NCBI GenBank assembly: GCA_963678675.1
Contig: OY783200.1
Coordinates: forward strand, 24,380,190 to 24,444,189
Origin: Xiphydria camelus
Taxonomy: Eukaryota; Arthropoda; Insecta; Hymenoptera; Xiphydriidae
Reading direction: 5' to 3'
DNA length: 64,000 bases
The notes under the pieces are model-generated. The model saw nothing but the letters and a program-made list of their open reading frames with translations. It had not been told where the DNA came from and did not search any database. The position numbers and the translations under genes were made by a program. Positions 21,654 through 34,739 of the stretch are shown here, in pieces (position 1 is the stretch's first letter; the number at the start of each line of letters is the position of its first letter).

Positions 21654-23005
21654 TCACTTCGGCATGAAGAACTGCTGATGCGCGTGCGAGTTGGGCGGCG
21701 GATGCAGGTTCGGATGCGGCGGGCCGCCGCCTCTCGTGGTGGTCGCGTAGAGCTGCTGCTGGAAGTTGTGAAACTGCTGGGCGTAGTTGGGATCGGACAT
21801 GCTGGGTCCGCCTGCGACGAAGGGGCTGTTCTTGAAGTTTCCCCCGCCGCCGCCCATGCTGGGCGGTAGGGGCTGCGAGGCGTCGGGCGGCGGTCCGAGC
21901 CCCATGGGACTGCCCTTGCTCCCGGGTACGTACATACCGGGATTCGGCTGGTTACCGACCTGTTGCACCATATCGGGCGGGAAGACTTTGTCGGGATCCA
22001 TCGGGCTGCCGGGAAAGACGCCGCCGCCGACCATGTGCTGCATTCGCATGATGTTCGGCTGCGGCCGCATGTTGCCGCCGCCGGGTCGCATTGACGGGTG
22101 GACCGCGCTGTTCATCGGCTGCCCGTCCATTCGCGGCGAGCCCTGCATGCCCGGCAGCCCGCCCATGTTCGTCATTCCCGCGTGCTGCATGTTATTGGGC
22201 ACGCAGCCGTTCGGGAAGTATTGCAGGTTGACGGAAGGCGAGGACATCTTCGACTCGTGACTCGACATCGGGTTCGTGAAGCGCTGAAGGAAATCGAGGC
22301 TGGGCGGGCCGCGCGGCGCGTGACCGACGTTTGGCCTGGCCGGTAAGTACTGTATGGTGTTGGGCGCGCTGGGTTTCACCTGGACGTTCGCGCCGTTGTA
22401 GGGACTCGGGCCGGAGACGTGTCCCATGAGGCGCGGCGGTGGTCCGTGCGGAGGCTCACCGGAATAGCCGCCGCCGCCCGAGTGCATCATTCCGTGGCTC
22501 ATCATCGCGTGAGTCATCTTGTTGGGCACTCCGGGGCTTCCGGTATGCGGCGTGGGACTGTAACTCGTCGGCGGACCACCCAAACCCATACACATCCCGC
22601 TGACGTCGCCGGGCTCGTTGCCGGGACCCGGGCCGCCCCCGCCACCGGACGACATGTGACAGCCGTTCATCTCGCTCATCTGCATCATGTGCATGCTGTG
22701 CTGATTGAACGGCATCATGCCGCTGTTGCCGGAGTGCATGAGCGACGGCTCGTTTCCGAGGGCGTTGCTCGCCGCGGTGTTCGTGAGCTGTTGACTCATT
22801 TGTGCGAGGGAGGTTATGGGGTCGAAGTGGCTCGAATTCATACCGCCTAGATTACCCAGGCGACTGCCGATATTGTTGGGATTGAGCGGTACATTGTCGG
22901 AGGTTTGGCTCACGTTCGTTGACGGCCTGCTGCAGGGGAATCCGGGGCCTATCGAGTTGGCGACGTTGTTAGGATTTCCCGTGGACGATTGCTGCTGCTG
23001 CTGCT

Positions 23006-23036
<31 letters not shown>

Positions 23037-25971
23037 TTGCTGGGAATCCTTCATAGAAGGTGGAGACATGTCTACTTTCGTATTGGGCGACGCCGGGACC
23101 GTCCGAGGAGGTCCCATACTGTCCGGGAGGCTCGTGTTGTGTGGCGCTGGACTGCTCTGCGCGCTGGTCGTCGACTTGTTACTATTGCCGGGTTGCTTAC
23201 CGGGATCCACCGGTGTGTGCGGCGCCGCGCCGCTGTTCGGCGTATGTGGTGTGAGCGGTGTGTGGGGACTGTGCATCGGGCCGCCGAATCCGCGATTCAC
23301 ACTGTCCATCGATGGACTGGCGCCCTCGGTTCGCGCGGGGAACTGATTCGCGTTTTCCAGGTTTCCCTGTAGCATCCTTCCTTGCATGTCCGTTCCGTTG
23401 CCCGCGGCACTGTCGGAGAAGCGCGGGGAAAACGATGTATAGAGAATTTATCTCCGGGATGAAATCAGAGAAAAGTTTATTCGAATACGAACCTGTTTAT
23501 TAGTCAAAAAAATAGGAATTTCTGTCATATCGAACAAAGATTCCACAGAATTAAAGAAATGTTCGTGTACATCATAGAACGTTTATTTCCTTCAAACTTT
23601 TGTTCACTCCTCATAAATAAATTCTTTATTCGTCGCGCAAATAAATGTTTCTATCAGGTTTACGCTTCAATAAACTTTTCTCTGGATGCGTGGAAAACCG
23701 GTCGCAGAAGAGAGGGATTTACACGTCTATTTTAATCGTGATTATTAACAATATAAGCGACAGTTACGAATATATACGATCGGAAAATATAACCGGGGTG
23801 AAACGAAATGAAGAAAAAACTTTCTCGTTTCAACTTACGTCGGTAGACTGCCGTCCTTGAGGCTGGTGTTCGGCTGCTTCTGAATGGTGAGCTCCTGACC
23901 CTCGAAGGTGTTGAGATACTGAATTTGCTGGGGGCTGGGAACCGGCATCAGGTTTGCTTCTTTGACTCCCGCCGCGTTGACCGTCGCCGCCGTCGTTGAC
24001 GCAGCGTTACCGGCGCCGGCGTGCTGCTGCTTTTGTTGCGCTAAAGATTGCAGTGTCCGGCAGAACATACCATCCACTGATCAAGAAAAATATTACGCTC
24101 GACAACGACAAGACATGCTAAACGTGCTTCGCGGAACTCTTCCTCCCTCGGCGACGAGCTCCTCGTTCTTCTCTCTTCTTTGCGCCATTTAAAAGAAGAA
24201 ACGAACGACCAGGGCAAACTTACCGCTCGACTGTTGATTCGACGGGAAGTCCAGGGAGGGGTCCTTCTGCTGCGCCGCTCCGCCGGGACTCAGTGTCGCG
24301 AGGTGCGAGTGCGACACCGGCGTACCGGGATTGCTGTGGTTCAGTCGCGGCCCCGTCGTACCGGAGCTTCCGGCGGGATTCGGGGAGTCTTGACTCGTCG
24401 GGCTCTGCCCCGGTAAGTGTCCACCGCCGCCGGTGCTTCCGCCGCCGCTCCTCTGGTTGCCCAGTTGAAATTGGCGGTTGCAATCGGCCGGAGAGTTCAG
24501 CGCGGAACTCGCCCGCGGCGACGGCAGGGACAAATTGCTGGTGGGATTATTGGGCGAGGAGGGATTGGGGCTCTGTATGGCGATCGGCACGCTCGCCGAT
24601 CTCGTAGTTTGGTGGTAGGGAGGTGGCGGACCCTGGCCTCGCGGCACTCCCGTCATGCTCGCTCCTCGCAGGGGAACCGCGCCAGGACTACCGACACCCA
24701 CCTGCGGAGGGTAAGCGATCGTCGAGGGGAACCGATGAGTCGATGAATTGGTTTTGAAGAAACGAACGAGGAAGGCGTAAAATCGAGTTTTCGAGCTGAA
24801 CGACTTTCGTATTTGAACTTCCATCAAACGATGCTTCCGGGAGTCGATCTTTGCGGAGATGATACGACGTAATGGGCATATTCGAGTGCTTCGATTAAAG
24901 AAATCACGCGCACGAAGATCAAAGGAAGACGCGAACGGGACCAAAGGCAACGGTACTTTTGCTTATCGCAGAATAAATAAAGCAAGAAGATCGAGAAGAA
25001 AAACGAGCAGTGCGGAAATTTCTCACCTTCCCCTTGCCGTCGAGAAACGGATGCTGCATCTTGTGCCACTCCGGCGGATACTGGCCCGGCTGGCCGGAAG
25101 GCGGAACGTTCTGCGGGGGAGCACCGCCAGGGCCGCCCGTGGAAACCGGCGTTCCCTGAGTCGCGGGATTGAGCGCGCTACCGGGCTCCTCGTTGTGCTC
25201 CGGGAAGAACATCATCTTCATATTCCTGATGGTGGCAAGTTTCGATTCGCGCGTCTGCCGCTGCTCCGGCGTTAGATTCTCGCTGGGAATCTTAACGCGG
25301 TGCAGCAGAGGCTGAAGATTGCCCGGACCCGGGCTCGTCGCGCCTCCCAGCAAATTCGGACTGTGGCCTATCGCCGAATTGTTGGGAGGTTGCTGGGGAT
25401 TCGCTGGAAAGCAGGAACACCGTCGATCGTCGGTTAGTGGGTTGCTTTCAAGGTCTTGTCGCAGTTTGCGCTTTCGCGGCATTCTCTCTACGGATTCAGA
25501 TCGGTGTTAAAGACAGATTTCAGGGTTATGCGGCGATGTGTTCATTCGGCATTGCGCTACGGATTCAAGGCGAAGAGAGGGAGAGATTGGTAGACTCGGA
25601 CGACCGAGGAGCTCAGCCTTTGAAGTTCTTACGGATATCTAGGAGCGTTTGGGAAGCACGAGGGGATGATGAGGAGGAGGTTCGGGCGGTATTCTTAAAT
25701 ATTCTAAGACAATCGAGGGTTCGAGCGCAATGCCGAATTCAACGGCGATCAAATACGAAGTACGAAATTGGTACCTGGGTTATTGGGAGAATTCGGCACG
25801 AGGCAAGGCACGTCTATATTCGCGTCGTCCAGCGACGACTCGGGATTACCCAGAGAGTTACCGCCGTTCAGGTTCCGCAGATTCGGTTGCTCGTTCCAAA
25901 AGGGCGGCGCGTTCGGATCAAGCGCGGGTAAATCCGGCGGCTGCTCCGTTGGGAAACCGCTATTCGGCCCA

Positions 25972-26009
<38 letters not shown>

Positions 26010-27525
26010 ACCCTGCTGACCCTTCTGCTTCATCATCGCGAGGTTGTTCAGCCATTGAGCGGGGTTTTGTCGGAACTGATTGACCTTGCTCGGATGCTTC
26101 TATTGGCGCGGAAAAGCGTCATTCGTGAGCTTCGATGCACAGAGAAAGGCGCGGAAAATAGGCAACGAAGAAGAGGGAATCGAGAGGTACCTCCAAGTAT
26201 TTCTTCGTACCCGGCTGGGCGCAGTGGTAGGCGATAATCGAGGCGAATTGGCCTTGCAACACCGCGTCGGCGCCCTTGTTCGCCAGCAACGTCGAGAAGA
26301 CGAAGATCTGGCTCTGCTGCTGCATGTACTGCGCCTCTCCGCTTCCGGCGCCCGCTCCCATCTGCTTCGAGAGCACATTGCTCACGAGCGGCTGAATGCC
26401 GTCCGGCGCGAGACCCACGTTGCCGCCGCAATCTGTCAACGAGGACGACGAGTTTGCAATCGCGAACCTCCCGGCCCGCCCTGCCCTCGAAGAGAGTCGA
26501 ATAATTCCCGACGATCGGCCCGCGAGTTGTAAAGGTCGACGGACGATACTGCACGCGACCTATTAATAGATCCTTCCATCGAATCTGTCCCCCAATTCGA
26601 CTCTCTTCCGCGCGCGCGTTCCACTCTCGCATTGGAACTCGCGTCCGTCACGGCCCACTGAGGCTCCCGGTGGTATTTTTAACGTTCCACGTGTTTACGC
26701 GGGGAAACTGGCGGTTCCAGCCCCTTTGGCGCGACTTTCCGCAAGGCTCTCCTTCGATTTCTTTCCCCGTTTGACGCCCGGTTCGCGTGTACCCTCGTAA
26801 AGGAAACGCATTTTGCACTGGAGCTCTGAAAGCTCAAACCGATACTTTCCGCGGTATCCACTGATAACTGTGAGAATAAGATTCCCCGTACTTTTCCATC
26901 CCTTGACGACTTTCGTCTGGCATTACTCGACATTAAATTCGTAGCGATTCTTACATAAACATAATCGTCCGCGTGTCTCTATTAATAATTTCTCCCCCCC
27001 CCCCCCAGAAAACGCACGTGTGACTCCTCGACAATTCAATTGATCCACCGCGCATTTCTCCCATAATCGACCGTGGACATTAAAGAATCTCGAGTCACAA
27101 TTAGAGCCCCATCCGAGCTACTTAAAGACCCCCATCGAACATCGCTCCATTTCTCAATACTTCCCCCCAATCCCAGCGCTATTTCTAATTCCCTCAATTC
27201 CAATAAATTTCCACTCACGTCTCCGCTTCGACTCACCGCCAGGCAGGTCGTCGGCATTGCCCGCAGGATCGTTCTCCTGCTTCACGGGGCCCAATATCGG
27301 CTGACCGCCCGGGCCGTTCTGATTATCCCCGGACATGGTCGACTCTCCGTTCGCCGGCTCCAGACTGGAATCCCTGGGGCACTCCGTCGAGTCGTCGCCG
27401 GTCGCATCGTCGTCGTTACCGGCAGCTCCTTCCTCCTTGATCTTGACCGGATCGGCATCCGGCTCCTCCTTGACGACGGCGGTGGGTACGCAGCTCGGCT
27501 CGCTCGACTTCTTCTCCGTTTTCAT
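21654..27525 (-). CDS. lgs: legless / BCL9 Wnt co-activator
   Basis: Seven coding exons on the minus strand, about 1226 aa: 27525-27237, 26432-26191, 26075-25775 (start could be 26084), 25403-25027, 24701-24224, 24076-23839, 23409-21654. Legless/BCL9 is a nuclear adaptor linking Pygopus to beta-catenin/Armadillo in Wnt signalling. Homology domain 1 (binds the Pygopus PHD) is visible as QIFVFSTLLANKGADAVLQG near residue 138. HD2 (binds Armadillo) is ENLTPEQRQTRESKLATIRN...MMFFPE near 320-352. Further family blocks are PPPPYHQTTRSASVPIAIQS, FDPITSLAQMSQQL, APNTIQYLP and PPSLDFLQRF. Low-complexity features are a 15-Gly run (exon 3) and an 18-Gln run (22989-23042). The ATG at 27525 has an in-frame stop 27 bp upstream. 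The region before HD1 is shorter than in vertebrate BCL9. Confidence 0.92.
22989..23042 (-). repeat. Poly-glutamine (CAG/CAA) tract in legless
   Basis: Eighteen consecutive Gln codons, mostly CAG with interspersed CAA, in the last legless exon. Mixed codons suggest a stabilised rather than freshly expanded tract. Confidence 0.95.
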
Positions 27526-28950
27526 GTTCGCGAACTCACTCTCCGTCGCCCGTCAGACCGCGCGGGGTGCGCTCATGGCCGACGGGGAGGCTCCTCGCTG
27601 CTCTCCGCGGCGGGATAACTCTCGGCGAGCGCAAGCTCCTTGGAAATGTCCTTCCGATTGAGTTATTATAGCGGCATGGCGTTCTCCTTTCGGACAGACG
27701 CGAAGAAAGGAAAACGTGAGAATGATTGGGAGTTAATCTTAGGAGTGATTGTTTGAAATTTCACTTATTGCAAGAGTTTACATGGCCGAGTTTTTGAAAA
27801 TGACGTATTGACGTACAAATATCGATGCAAACTATCGAGCTACAGCTTGAGGAAATGTGATACGTAGCGAGATAAGAAACAGAACTTTGCAGAGGATCTT
27901 CTTGTTTGAAGTAACAAAATTATTCATGTCCCTGAAGTTCCATGTGTTCATTTGAACGAAAAATTTCAACTTTAATAGATCACGGCCAATGTTGAACTCT
28001 GTGATTAATAGATCTATAAAGAAATTTTTGCAAACCGAGCGACTATCAGAAATAAAGCAATTGATAAACCAAACAGTGGTACAGGTCTTTCTCAAAAGTC
28101 GAAATTTTTTGTTCAAATGAAAGTTTCGAACTTCAGACACATCATTATTCCGCCTTAGACATAACGTCAATGTATCGAGAAACAATAATTATAATGAGAA
28201 GTCTATCGTTGATCATCTGTAATCGCTTGGTGATATTTTCAGAGGAACTATCGAAAACTAAATGACTGACAAATTGAATTTTGAAGTGTCGAAAGACAAT
28301 TACCCATAAAAGTCTGTAATCGAACGGCTCTAATCGCTCTGCAATATTTTCAGAGGATTTATTGAAAGCTAAACAATTGATGAATCAAAACTACTGTAGC
28401 AAACTACATCGTAATTCTCACCAAACAGGAATCAATGCCCAAAGCTACGAATCGAGTCTGCCGAACATTTGTCTGATACCCGATGAAATGTAGGTAGCTC
28501 CGAAATGATCGAACAACGCTCGTCGACTCAACAACCACGGTCAACTCACGGTCGGAGCATCGACAAACGCTCAGAACCTCTTTCGACCACCAAAGACTCG
28601 ATGTCGACGTATCTCGACGACCCAAAATTTTTGCAGGTTAACGTTCAACCAAAAAAACATTTTACCACGATCCGCTGGTGGGGTATCGCGCTGCTGATCA
28701 CCAGCCCTCTCCGATCGCCTCTCAATCGACACTGTTCCCGGACGTTCTCGTGCATTTAACTCTCTGCTCGCCCGTCGCAGGCCCCGCGCGCGCGACTCCC
28801 TGGGAGCCGCGGGCGCCGCGGAATTCGGGGTTAAGCCGCGGCCCGGGGAACGCGGTGTCTCTTCGGGAATCGGCGAAATTCGCTCGGCGCCTCGCGCCGC
28901 GAACGACGACTACGCGCGCGACGACGGGGAGCACTCGCGAGTCCCACACG

Positions 28951-28976
28951 AGCAGCAGCAGCAGCAGCAGCAGCAC
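28951..28976. repeat. (CAG)8 microsatellite, non-coding
   Basis: AGCAGCAG... run in the CpG-rich legless/IntS12 interval. No supported reading frame covers it. Confidence 0.9.
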
Positions 28977-29354
28977 GCCTCCTCGACGGAATCTTCGAGC
29001 GGGCGCTCGCGCGCGACGCACGCCACTTCTCACGTCCCCGCGCGCTTCGGGGTTAACGAGGATGCACCGTAGCCCGCTCGGAGGCACGCCGCGATTCGAA
29101 GCACGTTCGCACTGGCACTCTAGCGGAGCATTGTTCTCTTCCTCAACTTTATTTGTCACTTCATGGTCGCTATGATTATTTATTTCTTTTACGCACGGCT
29201 GCCAACTGCCGGAGTCGAGTGCGAGTATCACGAAGAAACGGGAGGGGGAACACAGATACAGAAACACCGTCACCCAGCACGTCCCGATGCGTACTGAGAA
29301 GGACGCGAGTACGCCGCGGCGTGACGTGCGAGCGGGACGCCACGGAGCGCGCTG

Positions 29355-29728
29355 ATTGGTCGGCACCGAGTTGACTCTCTTTCCGCGGGTACGGGCTACT
29401 ATTTTGGGCTTTCTTCGGTTCAATTTCCACCCTCTTTTCTCCCTCTCTCTCGCACACGTCGGTACCATCGGGATTTCGTCGCTTTTTCTCGGTCAACGGA
29501 GGAGCGCCAGCGGGGTGGGCAGCGAATCGACGACGGGCCTCGGGAGAGGGTGGGTTTTTTTGCGGCGGACACGGGAAAGCCTCGCCGACGATTGGTCCGA
29601 GGGGGGGTGTGAAGGGTTTATTTATCCCTCGCGCTCGGAAGATATGCGCCGAGCGTGGAATTTCCCGTGGGACGGAATGTCGGGGAAAACGGGGTCGGCT
29701 ACAGCGGAAGGAGAGCGCGCGCCATTGG
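29355..29728 (-). promoter_or_regulatory. Three CCAAT boxes (ATTGGTC)
   Basis: ATTGGTC occurs at 29355, 29591 and 29724, each time with the same C-terminal extension (GGTC) and the same orientation (CCAAT on the minus strand). CCAAT boxes bind NF-Y and cluster near promoters; their placement between divergent genes fits a promoter role. Function is inferred. Confidence 0.45.
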
Positions 29729-30505
29729 TCGCCGCGGTTCTGGCGGGAGATTCGAGGAGAGACGAGGCGGTGTTCGTTTGGCACGGTTTTTCAATGAAAA
29801 TTTTGACAATGCGTAGACTTGAATAAAGAAATATGTAGAAATTTAACAATAAAGATTTGCAGCGAGATAATTCCTCTGAAAATTCATTCTTATTTCCCGT
29901 AAAAAAGATTTATACCAACGATCAGCCGTGAAAATATGCAATATTCGCATTTTTCGCGTAGTTTTCCTTGTTAAAATTACACGCTTCGCGATATACCTAC
30001 CGACGTATGAAATATCGCGTACACATTTTCCCGTCAAGAGAAAGCAAAAACAAAGATGTCAAATTCAGTTTGCCGGCGACGCCGGAGCTGTAACGACGCC
30101 TTGTGTCAGTCATTTGTTTCCATTATTTCTCCTTATCCTCGCAGGTACCTACAAGTTTCGTTCGCGAATTCAATTTTCCAGTTCGCCTCGGCGAATTTGC
30201 CAGTTACAGAATTAAATCTAAAGTGTCGCTCGACTATTTGTCAAAAAAATCTTACATTTCCGGAGTGGCTCCAGAAAACATCGTCTCCCATACTTCCCTT
30301 TAATAAACCGTCCAACAAATTTCGATCCCCGAAAGGAACATCCGATCCACCGAAGAAATCTCTCCTCCCCGTCCCGTTCGCCGATTTCCAAGCCGAAAAC
30401 TCAGCATGAAAACTCTCGCCGCGAAGTGAGGTTAACCCGAGGCGCGGTCGCACGTTTTACTCACAATTTTCTCCCCTCCAGGAGCGAGCGAGAGCTCCGA
30501 CGACG

Positions 30506-31742
30506 ATGACGCAGCTGGAGCTGGACCCGCAGTTCACACAGGGCCTCCGCCTACTCCACTCGTCCAGCAAGGATTCCGCCGAGCAACTCAGGGCGCTCCT
30601 AGACGAGGCGATCAAGCTGAAGCACGGCACGACGAAGATGCTGTGCAACGTGCTGCATAAAAAGGTATTCGCGCCTCGTCGATACGTCTCGGTGCGCGAT
30701 TCTTACGTTACGTTTTTCTCTGGTTTGTACTAGTACACGATGGAGGAGCCGGTGCTGAGCGACCACAGCAGCAGCGGCGGCAGCAGTGGCAAGAAGAGCA
30801 AGAGCTCCAGCTCGTCGTCGAAGCACTCCAGCAAGTCCAGCAAGAACAGCTCACCGGTGAACCTCCCGTCCAGGGACACGCCGCCCGACGTGCTGCAGAG
30901 CGACGACACACTCGCTCTGGAGATCCTTGAGGACGACCTGACCTGCGTTATCTGTAAGGGGATGGACGTGGGCGCGCGTAACAGGCTCGTCGAGTGCGTA
31001 GAGTGCCACTCGCTCTATCACCAGGAATGCCACACGCCGCACATCCTGGACTCGCAGATAGACGTGCCGCGGTTGGTCTGGTACTGCGCCAATTGCAGCA
31101 AATCGCAGCTGCAGGTGGGTTGATTCGCGATTCTCCGGAAGCGGCTGCGGGAATTGCAGTTCGCGAATGTAATTTCGCTGATTGGAAAATCGCAGGTTAC
31201 GAAAGAGAGCGGTTCCTCGCCGAAGACCGTGATCGAGGGGAAGCCCGCTAAGGAGGCGAAGAAGTCGAGTTCTGGTGAGTATCCGTCGGCCTGCGTCGTT
31301 GAGGAGAGGAAGACAAATGATCATTCGTCGATCCTTCCTTCCCGCGGCGTCGTCCGTGGCTTCTGGATCGGGGAAGGCGAGGATCGCAAGCGAGGGAGAA
31401 CCGAAAACATTAAAAGAGCGTCAATCTCCTTAATCTTCAGGTTCGAAGCACGCGGAGAAGCACAAGTCCTCCTCGGGCGGCGCGAACCAGGCGCAGTCCA
31501 GCAACGGCAACCAGAGCGGCGGTGCCGCTTCGAATTCCAGTACCAAGGCGGCGCCCAGCATTCACATCGTCAGCGCGGACAAGCGGCTGAAGGACATGAT
31601 GAAGAAGGCCAAGCAGGACAAGCGAAACGCGAGCGGCGGCGCGGGCGGTAAGCACTCCTCGGGGAACTCGTCGGCGTCCTCCGCCGCGAAAACTTCTCAG
31701 GAAAAATCGTTATTGTACAAGATCAAGTCGGGCTCGGAATAA
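30506..31742 (+). CDS. IntS12: Integrator complex subunit 12 (PHD finger)
   Basis: Four coding exons, 306 aa: 30506-30664, 30734-31114, 31196-31274, 31441-31742. IntS12 belongs to the Integrator complex, which processes snRNA 3' ends and terminates paused RNA polymerase II transcripts. The N-terminal block LELDPQFTQGLRLLHSSSKD followed by SAEQLRALLDEAI is the short region through which IntS12 binds IntS1. A Ser/Lys-rich linker leads to a complete C4HC3 PHD finger at about residues 123-175: CVICKGMDVGARNRLVECVE, CHSLYHQECH, then LVWYCANC. The tail is Ser/Gly/Lys-rich with a conserved IHIVSADKRLKDMMKKAK stretch and ends YKIKSGSE. Length and domain order match insect IntS12. The acceptor of exon 2 is TAG rather than CAG. 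Confidence 0.94.
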
Positions 31743-32123
31743 CGGGGCTTCCGCGCTCTCCTTTCCAAGCTTTCAACGACGGCATTTCTCACGCCCCTTT
31801 ATCCCCCGAACTCTCGCGCGAAGTTCCTTCGATAGACTCTAATTTGTATCAAAGTGTATCATATTATTTTATACGCGCGTCACCGCGAGCGTGCCTTCGC
31901 CTTTTTGCGAAGACCTCAATTGTAAATACCGTCGGCGATTCGGAGAGCTTCTAGCCTCGCTTCTCCTTTCGGGAAACGAGGATGGAAATTCGCGTTCTCT
32001 CCATTCCTCCGCGCGAAGAACCGTGTAAATCATTATTACGAATCGTCCGAGACACTGCCATTGATTACCGACGATCGCAAGTGCGATTGACGATCTGTAA
32101 TTCAACAGCCGATTGGTAATAAA
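31743..32123 (+). other. IntS12 3' untranslated region
   Basis: Non-coding sequence from the IntS12 stop to a canonical AATAAA at 32118-32123. No further feature seen. Confidence 0.55.
32118..32123 (+). terminator. Polyadenylation signal AATAAA (IntS12)
   Basis: AATAAA in GGTAATAAACGACAAACG, 376 bp after the IntS12 stop codon, a normal 3'-UTR length. Assignment is positional. Confidence 0.6.
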
Positions 32124-34684
32124 CGACAAACGCAAATGCGAGTTATGAGGAAAGTGTGGTACAACCTCCGGCGATGTCGTTGCTCGATTTGATCGTCGAA
32201 AAATTTAGAAATTTCCCCGCGGAGCGCGAACGACGTCGCCAGGGAGTTTTACCTTTACCGTTGGACTTCTTTCCTTCCTCTCGATATCCTTCCACCTCAG
32301 AATTGGTCCACTCTCCCCGCGAACGCTCTACCAAGAAGACATCGACGTGGGAACGGACGGGAAACATCTGGAGGGTGCAAAACGGCGTTTAAAAAACGTC
32401 GGATCGCGGAGGACTCGCCGTTTTCTCGCTGCAAATCAAGCGTTGTTTATAATACCAATATATTTTTGCGATTTCTCAAATGTTTAGTTGTTTGTCCCTA
32501 CGTCCCATTGAAAATTTGGCAAGAGTCGTTTCGTTTTTCTCGAGTGTGTGTCGACTTAAAAACTATGCGGGAAGGGGAAGGGGTAGATTTTTCATTCTAT
32601 GTACAGGGGAAATTCACCTCTCTATTCCTTGGGTCGCGCGCGCGCGCGCGTACGCACGCCTCGTCGGATCGACTCTTCGCTTAGTTGGGATAAGACTCGC
32701 GAAGATTTTCCCGCGATCGTAAATTCACCCGCGCGACTTCCCGGAGCGATCGTTTCCTCGCAGTCGAGCCGCGCGACGCGACAGGTACTCCTAACGTACG
32801 ACACTGAGTTCTAATCGTCGACATCGGTCCTATAGTTATATAAAAAACGGTGTCGATGTCCCATCGATCGATCCCACTTGGATCGCTCCTTAATATATTA
32901 CATTACATAAAATTGACAATCTTCTTAGACGGATGGAGTCGACGAAACGGCGACGACGACGACGACGATTCGTCTTACCGGCTCGCGGGGCGGTGGAAGT
33001 GATCGCTCCGAGACTCGAAATCTTCGCGGGAAACGGCGCGCGATTTTTCGCAAGCGAAGAGTTCGCAATTCCTCGCACGAGGAACAGACGTGCGCGCACG
33101 CGAGGCGACCGCGTGTATGGCGTGTACGTCAATCGGTGCGTCGCGCTCGTGCGGGCGAATGTTCGAACATCGAGACGAAAATAATACTGCTGGCTCTCGA
33201 TGTACCGTAAAGCCGGGGAAATGCAAATCAAAGAACGAACCGGCATCGAGGGATAAAGATCAATTCCTCCTCGTCGGTCTCTCCCCGATGATATTCCGCG
33301 CTCCGGAACGGGGAGCTGGGTCTACGAATGAAAATGAAAAACACTGGCAATGACGCCCATTAAATTTCACCCCAGTCGAGGAAGCTCCGCGGCTCGCAGT
33401 CTTCCTCCGACGGAGGGCTCAGCTACGAAGGGTAAACGAATTTCTGCGACGAGGGAAAACCGCAGCGTTTCTCCTTCGAAACGATGCGATTTCTGCTCGA
33501 AGCGGTGGCTTGTTTTTCTTGCATCGCAACGGGAAGACTATACAACGCGTCGTCGTGACCACCTTGAGAGAGGGATGAACTCAAACCCGATCGAACCTTC
33601 TTCGAAGGTCTCTCGAGTCTTGAACAAAAATCGCGTTGCGTGGGAAGAGACTCGGAGGGAGCGAAACGAACATTCGGCGGCGACGGCGACGCAGAGATTG
33701 ACGCGCACCTTTCTTCTCGCTCACCTCTCTCGCTTACAGATCTAACTTCCTCGTCGTAATATAAATAAATACAATACATATAGAGAGAGATACATAGGGT
33801 TGCGCGGTCCCTGAATGGGGAGCGATAAAGGGGGAGCCTGGGGACTTGAACGTTGAATATAACATGCGAGTATTAATTAAGTACAAGGGTGAGCAGCGCG
33901 AGCCCCCAGCCTTCCCGGGACCTTTCTTCTGTTCTTTCTTCTTTCTCCCAAACGAGTCGCGCGTTCGCTGGAGGGATCTCGCAACCTCGGACGCGTTACG
34001 GACGACGTCTCCTCGAGATTCGGGATCTTCGGCCGTTTCTCTCGAGAGTGCAAAGCGCATTTTGGGGGACAGAGCCTTGGCAGTGCGCGCTGAGTTTTCT
34101 TAATATCTCTTCCCTGCTTCGTCCGCGGCAATATCTCGGCGTCGGCGTCTCGGTCAGCTCGAGTTGGACGCCGATCGGTTCGATCAGTGCTAGAGGATTT
34201 GCAGAGGCTCCCCGAAGCTCTGAGGATCCTGTATTTCTTCGAGAGAGAGAAAGAAAGAAAAAGTTCGCGAGAACCAGAAAAACGACAGCGTTATATCGAC
34301 TGATCAAAGCCGTTCTTAACATTGCAACTTCCTTTTTCCGTGCCTCAAAACTATCTTCCCCCTTCAAAATGCCCAGCTTAAGAACACCCCAAAAGAAAAC
34401 CTCATTCGCGCCCCACGCGCAAGCCCTCTCGAAGAAAGACCCGATCCTCCCGTGAGCATCGAGAAATTCTCACCCCCAGGAGCCGCGCCGACCGAAGCAC
34501 CGGCCCTAACGCGGATATCCGTGGGAGGGATGACGCGACCTCGCTACGTAATAACAAAGCAACTCGCTTACGCGGGCAGAGGGTGGCGGGCGATGGGTAA
34601 TAACGCAGGCTTCGCGCGCGGTCTCGAGAAAAAGAAAATGTTACAAAACGAAGAAAATGAGAAGAGAAGACGGAGAGAGAATAG

Positions 34685-34739
<55 letters not shown>

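Larger units (their letters stand above)
27526..30505. promoter_or_regulatory. Divergent legless/IntS12 intergenic region
   Basis: No gene is supported. The legless ATG (minus, 27525) and IntS12 ATG (plus, 30506) face away from each other across 2.98 kb. 27,700-28,650 is AT-rich with degenerate internal repeats. 28,760-29,780 is CpG-rich and contains a (CAG)8 run at 28951-28976 and three ATTGGTC (CCAAT-box) words at 29355, 29591 and 29724. This CpG-rich kilobase is the likely promoter zone, probably with legless 5' untranslated exon(s). Transcription start sites cannot be fixed from sequence. Confidence 0.5.

Noticed and set aside
22816..23346. Plus-strand frame with poly-Cys/poly-Leu runs
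   Set aside because: Antisense reading of the legless poly-Gln tract.
28722..29468. 248-codon minus-strand open frame in the legless/IntS12 interval
   Set aside because: Arg-rich translation of CpG-rich promoter-like DNA, including the CAG run; no family resemblance. It could be legless 5' untranslated sequence.
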